Positions 40,301 through 43,423 are shown, numbered from the stretch's first letter. The stretch is 64,000 nucleotides of DNA from Saccharicrinis sp963675435 (GCA_963675435.1 OY776216.1:1612001-1676000); one strand, 5' to 3'. Made by a program: numbers and translations. Notes: a model not told the origin generated them from the letters alone.

Positions 40301-41410
40301 CAAAATAGATTTAAATGGGTCGTTTCTTATGGAGAATGCACAACTGAGGATGTTGTTGAAGTTGTAAGTAATAAAGCTGCACCGTATGCAGGTGAAGATG
40401 CCATAGTATATAAGTCAGAATTTGAATTAAAAGCATCAAATCCTGGCGATTTAGGCGCTACCTGGTCTATTGTAGCAGGAAGTGGAGACTTTGATGATAA
40501 TACATACTTCAATACAACAGTAAGGAACTTATCAGAAGGTGTCAATACCTATAGATGGTTGATGAATGTAAATGGATGTATTACTTATGATGATGTAAGT
40601 ATTGAATACAGAGTAGTTCCTGATGCTTCATTTATTGTAGATACAACTCGAGGATGTTACCCATTATCTATTCAGTTTACGAATTATTCTGATGGTGGTA
40701 CAAACTTCCTATGGGAATTTGGAGATGGATACAGTTCCTCAGACAGAAACCCAGTTCATACGTTTGATGATCCTGGAGTTTATACTGTTACATTAACAGC
40801 TCCTGGGCCTGATGGAGTAAATGGAGTTTATACAAAAGATATCACTGTTTACGATCATCCTGTAGCTGAGTTTAGCTATACTCCAGATGTTGTGTATGTA
40901 CCTGGAAAACCATTAAGTTGTAGTAGTTTGTCAACAGGTGCTGTTTCCTATTTATGGGATTTTGGGGATGGAAACACTTCAATAGAAGTAAATCCGTTCC
41001 ATGAATATTCTATAGATGGTACATTTGACATCTCACTTACAGTGGAAAGTCAATATGGATGTACAGATCAAATAGTGAAGATGAATGCAGTTATTGCTAA
41101 GCTTGAAGGATTTATTACATTCCCAACAGCTTTTACACCTCGTCCTGATGGAGGAACAGCTGTAACTGTTGGAGGTGGAGAAAGTAATGAAGTTTTCCGT
41201 CCGGTGTCAAGAGATGTGGATCAATATAAATTACAAATATTTAACCGTTGGGGACAATTGATTTATGAAAGTAATGATATTGCAGAAGGTTGGAATGGTT
41301 TCTATAATAATGCACTTTCTCCTAAAGGAGTTTATGTTTGGAAAGCAACCGGTACATTTGTAAGTGGTAAAGAATTTACAGAGGCAGGAAGTGTTTTATT
41401 AGTAAGATAA
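16316..41410 (+). CDS. giant SprB-like T9SS surface protein (8364 aa), type B sorting domain
   Basis: A single uninterrupted 25-kb frame. Residues about 18-38 are the signal peptide hydrophobic core, cut near NIFSQ. Residues about 40-1510 are mixed Ig/PKD-like modules with a Cys-bearing motif such as YCEN or YCQD at each module start. Residues about 1520-6000 hold about 45 SprB-like repeats by eye (V-x-C-x-G-x-x-D-G-x-I, then GG and Y-x-W, then GTYTVTVTD-GC). Residues about 6050-6510 are further Ig-like modules. Residues about 6514-8098 are 19 units of about 83 residues. Two PKD domains (WEFGDG, WDFGDG) precede the last ~100 residues, a T9SS type B C-terminal domain (FPTAFTPRPDGG ... IFNRWGQLIYES ... 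GWNG ... KGVYVWKA). By analogy with Flavobacterium SprB it would be secreted by T9SS and act as a cell-surface adhesin or gliding filament. A PorP/SprF gene follows. No enzyme domain was recognised. Confidence 0.9.
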   Translation: MMHLNTHYQHTKDVLNRNLMRLGFVVFIILLSGNIFSQGTYQYTTDCAGGVISASSVLAGATSGGGSTIPVQAGGTFSWNASYPIDFTFPYDENSLITKTATGNNNYQLDWTVGGVTYDILLKTRAGFTAPLIIDFYPVSSTVCGTYDAQAGITIQGGSGNYTVTIVDELNNEVFNENLASPVTDLVIDLGSYNTDKTFTIQTVADSDGSCDADVTTVSDISFTRASSSSPTVTLFDPIGGSTSVCAPYNAGFDLQISGGTAPYDIEFTSDAGFTVVNNISSNYTWNNTPYNNLPNTYSLVSVVDDNGCTADLSGISDFTYVEGAPLVLNVSGSPVPVCETGTGLTVSIVPVGSSNIPESGVNYILQRDADGDGIYETDIQTRTGNGVSSIIFTKQYIAGIYRVVASGCGADVLMNNTFEIGAVPDDKNLTYTGTACLGGEVIVENTQPDVRYYLYRDGSYIGASRDGDGNNQSFGTQTIPGEYTVEAVNYPSLSCSRVLSGSLTVINPEIFTLSAVGATTYCQGLSPSGVSIQLSGSESGNSYQLQYDNGAGWSNIYAAQSDASGNPLTWNNVVAHDYRVLVTTPEGCTNTMGSITITESVLPTATIAVDPLNNSKCTNESKNFPLEVTLTGTAPYDIVIKDDKTPTSTHSVTDWGTTFYNLYEVDPTSTTTYTIMQVVDGNGCSNTGAGSATITVKEAPVVAITGDTEICDGDNGTLNTSVSNNTLPTTYQWSTTETTPSITVNPSATTPYFVTIRSGNGCYATANQVLTVKSLPSPTFNPLDLKYCENDPSVNLGGSPSGGSYYIKEGTAAYVKYPGITSFVPGNFLTGASTSLSIYYEVDNGCVGTSATQYSTVYALPNVSINNVPPQICSNGGNVTAYGSPAGGTWIVPGGGLSTSLDVNGNLVIDPTSSTLGTLYEIIYEFTDGNSCTQTSSVFTTIVDFNPGSLAIDFDANTVVIDAPVTYCPTDNIDYEIVGLINGSAPATGDGVSGTFSGPGITVVDADQGTATFNPQSAGAGSHTIQFTIDNGACSASITQTVNVGTIITSTLDASYCQDASFIETVQFAPAGGTLTIKDGEGDDSGATPILTDLRPGTDASEYKFSPGGWEALGAPAAGAFGGAGTYTFTYAYDDGTGCITSEDFEVKIGASVDASFTGLNNNYCISDENAILAPGGTVASITYSGSGIIASTNQFSPALAGAGTHTITATATSAAGCTETWSKDVTVVGVTNLDITNLEDAYCSDDADVTIFASNAGDFGTYNFKSTTGPAPNNANPLTYTAGNQTATFRPNADSNELGWTYYVTYEFTPDGAVGCKTSITKPVAIYENHSVNFSGLLFAEYCQGEDPFIISGDQGVGEFYIDGVLFGAGLTDTGSGNVEVDVSQLAVGNHSITYILERPNTLKSCYSSETKSFKVIDGPVGVYKITGGGPYCLGGSGVTISLDGSTSGVDYELYLDGLATGNIITGPATGGIIDFNNITDLGTYTIVAKQGTCTKNMLGSVFVEVYDLNLGINSVSNVTCAGADDGVVSLRATGGSGAYSYWKLNPGGDPAILTDWTENTNTVPNEFVDLAVGKHSFQIRDLDVDAPCVLDNSRVLEVTIPGPTAALTVTPNEIQKVGYNCDSNAGIGSITISGGSRFTDLTTYPSGYQIAWPASVTSISSDSLTATGLSIGTYSVVVTDALGCSEPVTVKITEETELTLTYVSQVNNLCYGDDIATATVLAGGGSGNYEFSIDTDENWLTSSAAPSYTTPTLTSGAHTIWLRDAVHPNCKVSVNVNISGPASALDLIATPTGETCAGLKDGKVYLNISGGVGPYEYSIDGSPYAPVPSPTPEVTGIVTGPHTLEIRDANLCTISKSFGIDPATPITLSGIATPASCNSNEDGQVVLTANSANVNYVYYKDGANEQSSNIFTDLAQGTYTFKVKDDVKGCESSDITITVNQPRSYTTTHASKDVVCAGDANGTITLTTTYDSAPTAGAFEYSIDGGTTWQISPLKNLSSGFYTIQVKDLSNDCVVTYGTVVEIKEPTGGALAVTLDATSSKLVLDCVDDTDGNIAVDLGTPNTGWGGYTYSWRRTDNNENFGTLQNLYTSATAASKTVVAGTYELTVTDAGGCELIFEETITEPDPWNVNVDVTPNTIPNAATEVTVVGNGTATLQPVSGGSTSENYKYEWFDSSATSLASDVTSVSNLDPGNYYVEIKDLTDGCTTTVNFTIIDSTVPLNANFVPFNQACSGEEGRIEIYILSGTPDFTIKYKKDSEPQVLKTISGTSYIIYGDPGTYDIEVSDGAGGNVTATRTITSVNPIEFNNPLVDYASNCVVDISVDVVVPDDNYTGVWTVPIGANAIANQAFTVIGNPNVVAQNNLIVPGDYILTLYHNSKSACNESYTFTVPEPTITLSEDLFKHQNVSCNGGVNGYLAVNVTGREPSHVFNYVWQNTSTGAASINTGSKPTLGDTENVDAGTWTVTVTTFDGFCNETITLQEVTEPDLTFDIKNVIKKHVSSCSTDNSGSIQVELEGGTMPYEVSLYNGTTTSTQTLSSTYFTFSNLLAGNYTVTARDANNCGLISESVTIDAPAEINVTNFSGTIDCNGAIDDGNITFNISGGYRDKENQSSYAIIIEGDNGFSYSEVVNLDWDLVADPYLYSYSANSSDNLDPGTYTVQVWDAKSSAGVNVTCPIPAFVQTVSLEYINISGDITNVSCSGGVNDGAISNVTITGTSGNYTFAWMTTASIDNLNYTVLDQSGLAPGKYTLTITDIKKGCSAFKEYEVEDGHLLKVSSYLSKDVSCFNGTDGSIELTASPSGGNYVYSIDNGTNWQTSNLFEKLSAASYDAIIKDLDYNCESAIENIIIDQPSDITLVAATTINHVTCYGYSDGSFTASASDLVGSLLQYAIKTDGSGNPIYQDSPTFIGLSSGTYALWVKRLGTDCEVYQANYVTIKEPTNGQLSVSVADKTDINCVDNADGNIDITASGGWGTYSYAWRNIDTNASIISDIYGDVSSLESGNYEVVVSDVSGCSVSLQEIITKPDPWNVSVVTTDNSIPNTPVDTGNGTATLDPVTGGSDPASYLYDWYDDFNGTGALVAANQTTTALTNLNPGNYSVKVSVLSTGCEEIKNFTIGDSSIPLAIHLDPTNAMCNGKYGSIRVTMTSGTAPYAITIQRESDHPVSISTYNSTYLFENLLPGNYSITVKDDLTGVVTKPAIITEPDAFSAEGTVSYNNCAAALDVKVSSANDYTISWEVPIGEDAIVGETINSSTTNFATIIVSNAGDYTYTVKNVSTGCTYSETLSVNEPSITITEDLAQHKDVTCYGGDDGYIRVNVSGREPGHLFNYEWSYDNGVTYDPAYSTGTTPSIGSSHAVPAGKWCVKVTSLTDGCQKELKDIVVNQPNKLLINKVDVTNISTCSGDTLGAVEITVTGGTYPYTVQLSNGITSRSEVGSKTVFTFTDLPAGDTYNLTVRDANTCSATSQTVIIEAPDPISVDLNRSISCTGAIDGEITLDITGGVEDVSGNHYYDIVLLGNNGFYKSFTLNSTQMPYSTSSNFGFLDEGLYTVEVRDALASPDLYGICPNPAYTGSVTLTQIEIVGEITHKSCTGGTTNDGAVKNISVTGTSGNYNWEWYFEGVQVFSGSGNVPDMKNLDAGNYSLKIIDIDRGSCEVSKAFNVLNGITVSISDYDSDNVSCFGGNDGRIELEAYPEGGNYIYSIDGINWQVSNIFKGLTSDNTTLTKTYTAYVKDLDYGCESVGVPIEITQPTDINITAVDPANITHVTCQGDADGSFTATAADGVGSLLQYAITTVTSTIPLYQDSPTFTGLAAGSYHLWVKRVDDGCEVYQEDYVIINEPTDGEIIVTLKSQQNITCYGNTNGSIDIDVSGGWGSYTYEWRNKETNVLVSNTAQDVSGLGAGTYIVTVRDSKGCSTTFETTITSPDEWQINITTTDNTIPNTPTSTGNGTATIDPVFGGSIPANYTYDWYVEDSSNSGTYNLFSVNNTTTAYGNLNPGNYYVLITGGVVGCDQTIYFTIGDTSQPLSIAVTTENPVCYGETGVIRVTMPSGTPPYIISIQRDADPVQTATTSSSFYRFVDQLTGNYSISVKDNAGGVATTTDLIVGAPEIKVSGSSSLRDGCLSEVTAIAIVDNNTNYTGIWTVPTGGTALADETTITSGASVTHNVAMGGDYVFTVINKLNGCFNAVTIDVPEPSFTITEDLTLHKDVTCNGGNDGYLAVNVSGREPGQIYTYLWSNGSVTYDTGNTPSLGSSHAVTKGTWTVIVTADDGLGADNCTVVSGGMVVSEPDALTIMDEEITDITTCSIDTMGAYSVTLSGGTYPYTVQLSNGIKTYTKTAAKSVFNFTGLESGNYVLAVSDNYGCSTADVDVVIKAPVAITVDNLDSDIMCSGAGNGWISFDIEGGYAVSNSNVYDVIIYANNGFYEHFQVTNPDASSSVTYNTATDATNPYPNLEAGIYTIEVRDYLASKDLEGVCPDPADTKTVTLSQIKITGKTKDKTCPGGSNNGEFYDVLITGGSGDYSWEWTYPDGFVHPGNGDVASIFNLNVGNYSLKVTDNVTKCVVNSITDQFVINHQRELLITDYNIKDVSCNGDNDGFIVDIKTNSIDPTSLTYAWIGVESDKISDSEQLNLNAGNYKLTITDSEGCKAILEETIDEPDQLTFSLDHVLTCTPFNQRIYVTGLDGGNGDKANYTYQWEDPDGHLLLDSGSEINVTKKGNYRLTVTDEEGLCSLSRIITVSGQINISTVRVEDITCKGGLGLIEISASGGNVDNLFTYNWQKETAAGVWTDVDALPSALVNGNTVLNNASAGVYRIKVTNVTDNCVTTSSDYELSEQDEITYINVVPKHIDLCNGDITGELEIRVTGGSGTYYLDYNEDGVTDFTSFDGTFLVSGLAAGDYQLRVVDGNGCGTNPTLYPIKIEQPNPLVLNLNTTTTKIDCETPGTGVIEFTISGGNMDSGGNPLYKVSVTGQGDKTVTNEGETQTYSNLNAGTYTIYVQDMLASEPASCTIVREEVVLTHIIIEGEEIPNVCAVTSQNVGAIRNISINGTSDDWAWKWDEINGDPVSDNTQLNQENLPVGEYVLVVTDNERGCSVSKKFVVGESTQLNIAGVAVPISCYGAGDGKISGVTITGTTNYNYTWSGPGTLDQSRIDGQDNLEAGTYELYIEDIDNGCQITKTFEITEPTEITFDLKEVVESCSPYRRGINIVGLAGGSGSYNFRWTGPGGEVTNTMNLTGLTVGGLYEVTVNDYSCNVTKSIFITEEVDITTEVTEIKCKGDATGIIAVPKITGGSGNFSYVWTKDGVEYKKGPDISDVDISGLAEGTYELTITDNDINDGSDCTYSVKETLAAPDLVVVTGDVTNITCNGAQNGTINIQVTGGTEPYTYKWITVDGSGHNEIAQNQSGLSGGTYTVQITDAKGCLSAETSFTVKEVDAIDFSLNRTDTNCDGTGGIVKLENLSGGSGRYQNWWSTDDGGGIVQGIVNQTTLEGGTYIVKVWDEDYPTCYLEKEVTLTKEITIIPTVTNQTCNTVANGQIDIVVNGGVAPYIYEWTPAAGIDDVNAAGQSKLKAGNYTLKVTDSRPTTDGGSCSVSTTITLGIDFDLQVEYNVNEVSCNGGNDGVINITKVTGGLAGNYSFNWSGLPEGNDLNAQNQSNLPAGDYTVVITDDDSGCFISQTISVEEPVEPVQITDINIGHIDCNGEATGTIDVTVTGGTPFKDASGNDYYKYQWVGPGISLVQDSPNQTKLTEGIYTVTVIDSLGNTGGCMAFSGDIVLMEPIEAISATVINIQNVSAKGEDDGEIEISASGGTGSLHYTWKGEEFDGNTAITVTHIGSNPTELTAGIYEVTITDDNGCSVTLEDIIVTEPDLPLTMSVNTKDIEPCNGDANGVIQIDAYGGQAPYTITLLQGATIFRQVSSNQLREEDLSQGNYIIQVEDDNGNIIIKNDVEINEPEVLELTVSVTNHSSCYKGSNGSLTYAISGGTSDYYVLVTGPGSYRNEASGIGTGTYTLNGLAAGQYRILLIDDNSENGSFMLHENCYKEGFVTITQPEAIVTISDDSEICVGESANIRFSVSNYSGAYPLTIELSEETPVSLTSANQIYTVSPVVDTEYGIVNVYDATGTCLQGTGTGTARVTVHEIPTAHIELIGNDEICFGNETQFNIHFEGVAPFNVTYFNGTIQTELTNILQKDTLINIIPQVGTTNYTITSISDVNCVGTYSGTATVTVNELPSVTMDIDPDDAVICVGDASEIIFEFPSGKEDYEVMFTENGVLRSVNAVPLGADGKYLLSVNPDVSTTYKLVSVKDGNNCDVVITENNEIKIEVKQTPRNAGLIYGNTVVCQGEQMVEYAVDSIPYAENYLWNVPASVGSIVSQSDTSVIINFNTELENGSISVRGSNTCGEGAPFNLAITAKPLPEKPEQPNGLTSVCAGTNNISYSIGQADHATSYEWLLPEGFEFANNDKNGTTILVNLLDGYNDFTGDIRVIAINDCGQSLESEPLSIKINPIPIPNAGVKEDGICLSTHSLNAVDPGAGYTGTWTVDREVGTGLIVSGDENNANADIYNLSHGDNGFIWTVTSDAGCSYSDTVVITNDQFEVNVSASSETVCDGTVELTGSRIPEGAFGNWEITSGYGNIDVDPLNNASAVISDLGINSNTIVWSVTKNNCVSSVSIDIDNNETTTASIADENDILINEVNICGTQTVVLKGSVPTIDERGFWQVKSGSVIIDNVNNPIINVSNIDYGDHELVWNILKGSCISQTSVIIKNNAFNVDAGIDRYTCDGTTILNGTEIPSGFVATGQWSIIEGEGNFVDGGDKASTQVTGLDQSTPGGRNIFRWTLTRNGCKSYDDVIAYNDQPSVAEIAGGSSSISICDYEYNLHAVTPQYGTGMWSLVGGKAKFEDPSDPNTRVYDLANGDNVFRWTVLNNTCSSSVDFTVTNLHVDTYAGADTVVCGRTAKLNATPVPDGATGQWTLVSGSAQVIFNPAKTQADAFATSLGHGANSLVWTVEQDGCVSTDTVIVSNMAPYEVDASTYIYTDGNATTLRAEIPELGTGVWSLVEGRGEITNPTSATTEVTNLLPNYNYFRWTVTNANCVEYIDVAVQSGVLADADAGLDQMHLCEDYTTLNANEPEGTYGEWTIVEGSADFESYNNAKTRITNIRSGQNVFRWTLRFAGGSENFTTDTVIIVNNKPTDADAGLDIFECGDVATLNAREPVVGAPSWAVLSGGGVFTDNTDPKTLVTDLAKGENVFKYQIQEDICFSYDTISVFNFEPSEAYAGEDQVVCQDSAVLNPEIPKYGEGTWKIIEGAGKGKDANGNEIDQIQGGYVYSLAPGVNKLVWEVKVPEASSSCVKRDTITIVNNQPSVSFAGHNRSICTDTVSLSGSVPVYGEGTWTLLSGSGVIADSSQTNTLVTGLGVGKNRFRWTIDNNGCTSYSDVEIANNLIEAFAGYDQVNCVDTASLEGNNPMPGAGTWGIVGGSGSANFVDNESPYTEVKNLDKGENILTWTIDYKGCRSVSQVKITNNEPSQAIAGDNKATCENSIVLGAANPEVGTGSWTIRSGGGDFVDENKNSTQVNNLKFGSNVFRWTVENNGCTLYDDVEISFNRIDAVVGGTQEICADHTFLDANNASPGVGTWSVVGGSSQARFVDTHDATTEVLDLAKGNNILRWTINNEGCVTSAEVSVVNHTPSTAYAGNTQEICESATVLDATAVSIGTGSWEVLIGAGTITSDQINNPKADISGLSKGENVLRWTVTSDNGLCTSTDDVTVINNEPSEPYAGADEEYCSPTVVLKAAVPDFGTGNWSIIEGGGNFDDSTLPNATISNLNEGVNVLRWTITQGQCTKYSDIEVLNNTPTTANAGPDIEDCKDFAELDANLPTQGEGFWTLISGNADFIDETDAKTRVEGLTFGENVLMWNVQKGGCISSDQITVFNQVPDQAEAGTNRNTCEDYLTLNANDPNTGIGTWIVLSGNGEFEDPNSPTTIVRELGLGQNRFKWVVSYGECTTEDVVEVVSNKAAPYAGEDAIVYKSEFELKASNPGDLGATWSIVAGSGDFDDNTYFNTTVRNLSEGVNTYRWLMNVNGCITYDDVSIEYRVVPDASFIVDTTRGCYPLSIQFTNYSDGGTNFLWEFGDGYSSSDRNPVHTFDDPGVYTVTLTAPGPDGVNGVYTKDITVYDHPVAEFSYTPDVVYVPGKPLSCSSLSTGAVSYLWDFGDGNTSIEVNPFHEYSIDGTFDISLTVESQYGCTDQIVKMNAVIAKLEGFITFPTAFTPRPDGGTAVTVGGGESNEVFRPVSRDVDQYKLQIFNRWGQLIYESNDIAEGWNGFYNNALSPKGVYVWKATGTFVSGKEFTEAGSVLLVR
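22394..25132 (+). repeat. super-repeat A (913 aa) in the giant protein
   Basis: This first copy of a higher-order repeat starts at KEPTGGALAV (residue 2027). It contains in order: WGGYTYSWR, EPDPWNVNV, GNGTATLQPVSGGS, LDPGNYYVEI, YTGVWTVPIGANAI, TITLSEDLFKHQNVSCNGG, NVTGREPSHVFNY, GTMPYEVSLYNG, IDCNGAIDDG, TSGNYTFAW, DVSCFNGTDGSIEL and HVTCYGYSDGSF, ending before KEPTNGQL. Copies B and C repeat the same order. Confidence 0.85.
25133..27835 (+). repeat. super-repeat B (901 aa) in the giant protein
   Basis: The second copy starts at KEPTNGQLSV (residue 2940). Ordered landmarks are WGTYSYAWR, KPDPWNVSV, GNGTATLDPVTGGS, LNPGNYSVKV, EVPIGEDAIVGE, TITEDLAQHKDVTCYGG, NVSGREPGHLFNY, GTYPYTVQLSNG, ISCTGAIDG, TSGNYNWEW, NVSCFGGNDGRIEL and HVTCQGDADGSF. 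It aligns to A over its whole length. Confidence 0.85.
27836..30100 (+). repeat. super-repeat C (about 755 aa, 3' end diverged) in the giant protein
   Basis: The third copy starts at NEPTDGEIIV (residue 3841). Landmarks are WGSYTYEWR, SPDEWQINI, GNGTATIDPVFGGS, LNPGNYYVLI, YTGIWTVPTGGTAL, TITEDLTLHKDVTCNGG, NVSGREPGQIYTY, GTYPYTVQLSNG, IMCSGAGNG, GSGDYSWEW and DVSCNGDNDGFI. After about 30100 the alignment to A and B is lost. Weaker echoes of the same order between about 30555 and 31900 suggest a partial fourth copy. Confidence 0.8.
35856..40617 (+). repeat. 19 tandem ~83-residue units in the giant protein
   Basis: Each unit follows the pattern AG-x(4-7)-C ... L-x-A-x-x-P-x-x-G-x-G-x-W-x-(I/L)-x-x-G-x-(G/A)-x-F-x-(D/E) ... 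T-x-V-x-x-L-x-x-G-x-N-x-x-(R/V)-W-T ... GC-x-(S/T)-x-D-x-V-x-(I/V)-x-N. I count 19 tryptophan-centred copies, from GYTGTWTVDREVG to LGATWSIVAGSGD, with a mean length of about 83 residues. Nearly all have one Cys near each end. Confidence 0.85.
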
Positions 41411-41430
41411 TTTAAATCGAATTATAATGA

Positions 41431-41467
41431 AGTGCCTTACAAAGTTTTTATTACTTTGTGAGGCATT
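41431..41467 (+). terminator. hairpin between giant gene and PorP/SprF gene
   Basis: A 13-bp stem with one G-T pair (TGCCTTACAAAGT at 41433-41445, ACTTTGTGAGGCA at 41453-41465) has a 7-base loop. It lacks a T tract directly after the stem, so it may be a weak terminator, an mRNA-stability element or a processing site rather than a full stop. Confidence 0.55.
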
Positions 41468-41486
41468 GTACAATCTTTTATAAATA

Positions 41487-42557
41487 ATGAGAAAATATAA
41501 TTTAAAATATTTATACATTACATTTTTGTTAGTACTTATTACAACACTAAGTAGGGCGCAAGATGTATCGTTTTCTCAAAATTACGCTTCTCCGTTGTAC
41601 TTGAGTCCTTCATTTACCGGATTAACAGAAGGAAGTAGATTAGCTGTTAATTATCGTGACCAATGGCCAAGTATTCCACAGACTTATAGAACAATGGCTG
41701 TTTCTTTTGATCATTACTTTGCGGATTACAATAGTGGTTTAGGATTTCTTTATTACAGAGATGATCAACAAAAGGGAGCATTAATCAATCAACATATAGG
41801 TTTGTTGTATGCATATGAAGTATATGTATCCAGAAATATTATGATTCGTCCGGGAATACAGTTTAAATTTAATCAGTCATTTCTTGATTTATCAAAGGCA
41901 CTTTTAGGGACTGGAATTGATAGAAATACAGGAAATGAAGAAACTGTTGGTAATTATATTTTAGCAGAAGACAATCTTAATAAATTTGATGCTGCAGCTT
42001 CGGTTATGATTTATAGTAATTTTTATTGGGGAGGAATAACTGTTGATCATTTGGTAAAAAACAGTAATAGTTATACTGACATAGAACCTATATCAGGGAC
42101 TAAAATTACGTTATTTGGAGGTTTCAAGTGGCTGTATAAAGAAGGTCGCAGAAAAAGCCCTGATCAAAGTGTTACTTTTGCCTTTAACTATAGACAACAA
42201 GATTATTTTAGTCAGTTAGATTTTGGTGCTTATTGGCAATATAATCCTATTGAATTAGGATTATGGTATAGAGGTATACCAACAAAGAATAAAGCACAAC
42301 TTTCAAATAATGATGCCATAATTGCATTATTTGGAATTCATATAGGAAGAACTAGGGTTGGATATTCATATGATTTAACGCTTTCTGATTTAGCAGGAAA
42401 TACAGGAGGAGCGCATGAATTATCTATCTTGTATACAATTCCCTCATCCAATAAACCCAGAATTAACAGGAATGCCATTCCATGTTCACAACCTGGGTAT
42501 TGGAATGCAGGTCCATCGCGTAGTAAATACAGAAGCAGATCAAGAAGAATATTCTAG
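41487..42557 (+). CDS. PorP/SprF-family type IX secretion outer-membrane protein
   Basis: The 356-residue outer-membrane protein has a signal peptide cut after LSRAQ. It continues with the family opening DVSFSQNYASPLYLSPSFTGLTEGSRLAVNYRDQWPSIPQTYRTMAVSFDHYF, then repeated amphipathic beta strands typical of a barrel and a basic C-terminal tail (RSKYRSRSRRIF). SprF is required to bring SprB to the surface in Flavobacterium, and genes of this family regularly follow genes for large type-B-CTD cargo. Here it starts 76 bp after the giant gene, separated only by a hairpin, so it is very probably that protein's dedicated partner. Confidence 0.93.
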   Translation: MRKYNLKYLYITFLLVLITTLSRAQDVSFSQNYASPLYLSPSFTGLTEGSRLAVNYRDQWPSIPQTYRTMAVSFDHYFADYNSGLGFLYYRDDQQKGALINQHIGLLYAYEVYVSRNIMIRPGIQFKFNQSFLDLSKALLGTGIDRNTGNEETVGNYILAEDNLNKFDAAASVMIYSNFYWGGITVDHLVKNSNSYTDIEPISGTKITLFGGFKWLYKEGRRKSPDQSVTFAFNYRQQDYFSQLDFGAYWQYNPIELGLWYRGIPTKNKAQLSNNDAIIALFGIHIGRTRVGYSYDLTLSDLAGNTGGAHELSILYTIPSSNKPRINRNAIPCSQPGYWNAGPSRSKYRSRSRRIF

Positions 42558-42636
42558 CAGATTTATTTTTTTGAACTTTATATACTAATGTATAACAAAA
42601 AACGCAAAAATTATTTTTAAATATTTGTTATTAATT

Positions 42637-42644
42637 TATATTTG
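42637..42644 (+). promoter_or_regulatory. possible -7 box upstream of ompH-like gene
   Basis: TATATTTG is a full match to TAnnTTTG. It lies 161 bp before the chosen start, and no properly spaced -33 element was found. Confidence 0.25.
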
Positions 42645-42805
42645 TTGTCCAATTAGACAAAGACCTTACTTCAATGCGAAGAGGAACTTTGCACTTTGAT
42701 TAAAATTATTAGTGTCCCATTAAGTATTAATAATGTATAAATGAATCATTTTAATGAATGAAAAGGTGATTCGTGTATATGTGGAGAAATGAAAAATTTA
42801 AACAG

Positions 42806-43423
42806 ATGAAAAGATTTTTACTGGTAGTTAATTTAGTTTTTTTAGCAGGATTGAGTTCGCTTTTATTAGTTGGGTGCAATGAAAAAGCTGGAACAGATGA
42901 AAATGTTGACACACACGCGGCCAATGGATCCATAAGTAAAGGTGATGTGTTTCCGATAGCATACATTGACACCGATTCCTTATTACGCCAGTATCAATTT
43001 GCAACATATCTTCAAGAAGAGTTATTAAAGAAAGAAGAAAAATCTCGTACAGATTTTAATGAGCAAGTAAAAAAATTACAAACTCAAATGGCTGAGTTCC
43101 AAAGAAAAGTTCAGAACAATGGATTTTTATCCAGAGAGAGAGCTGAACAGGAACAAAAGAATTTGATGGCTAAAGATCAGGAATTAAAAGGTTTAAACGC
43201 TAAGTTATCAAACGAATTAATGGTTGAACAAGAAAAATTAAACCGTCAGTTAAGAGATACATTAACTTCTTATCTTGAAGAATTTAATAAAGATGGAAAA
43301 TATAAACTAATTTTGAGTAATACTTTAGGTGATAATGTGCTTTACAGCGCACCAGGAATTAATATTACTCAGGAAATTGCAGATGCTTTAAATGCCAGAT
43401 ATGACTCTGGTAAAAGTAAATAG
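42806..43423 (+). CDS. OmpH/Skp-family protein, predicted lipoprotein
   Basis: The 205-residue protein has a signal peptide ending in lipobox LVGC and then a low-complexity spacer. The OmpH/Skp-like fold follows: IAYIDTDSLLRQYQFATYLQEELLKKEEKSRTDF, a long charged coiled coil, and the closing beta strand KYKLILSNTLGDNVLYSAPGINITQEIADALNARY. Skp-like proteins are periplasmic holdases for outer-membrane proteins; this one would be membrane-anchored, unlike soluble E. coli Skp. The ATG at 42806 is chosen because the signal peptide starts there (MKRFLLVVNLVFLAG); a longer frame would add 11 charged residues. It follows a PorP/SprF gene, consistent with an envelope role. Confidence 0.85.
   Translation: MKRFLLVVNLVFLAGLSSLLLVGCNEKAGTDENVDTHAANGSISKGDVFPIAYIDTDSLLRQYQFATYLQEELLKKEEKSRTDFNEQVKKLQTQMAEFQRKVQNNGFLSRERAEQEQKNLMAKDQELKGLNAKLSNELMVEQEKLNRQLRDTLTSYLEEFNKDGKYKLILSNTLGDNVLYSAPGINITQEIADALNARYDSGKSK

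Noticed and set aside
19900..40545. Short minus-strand frames inside the giant gene (for example near 19900, 22392, 29348, 38906)
   Set aside because: They are antisense shadows of a long biased coding sequence, without starts, signals or recognisable products.
16316..41410. Treating the tandem repeats as a CRISPR array or DNA satellite
   Set aside because: The repeats are protein-level and diverged at the DNA level, in one continuous frame, with no constant repeat/spacer lengths.
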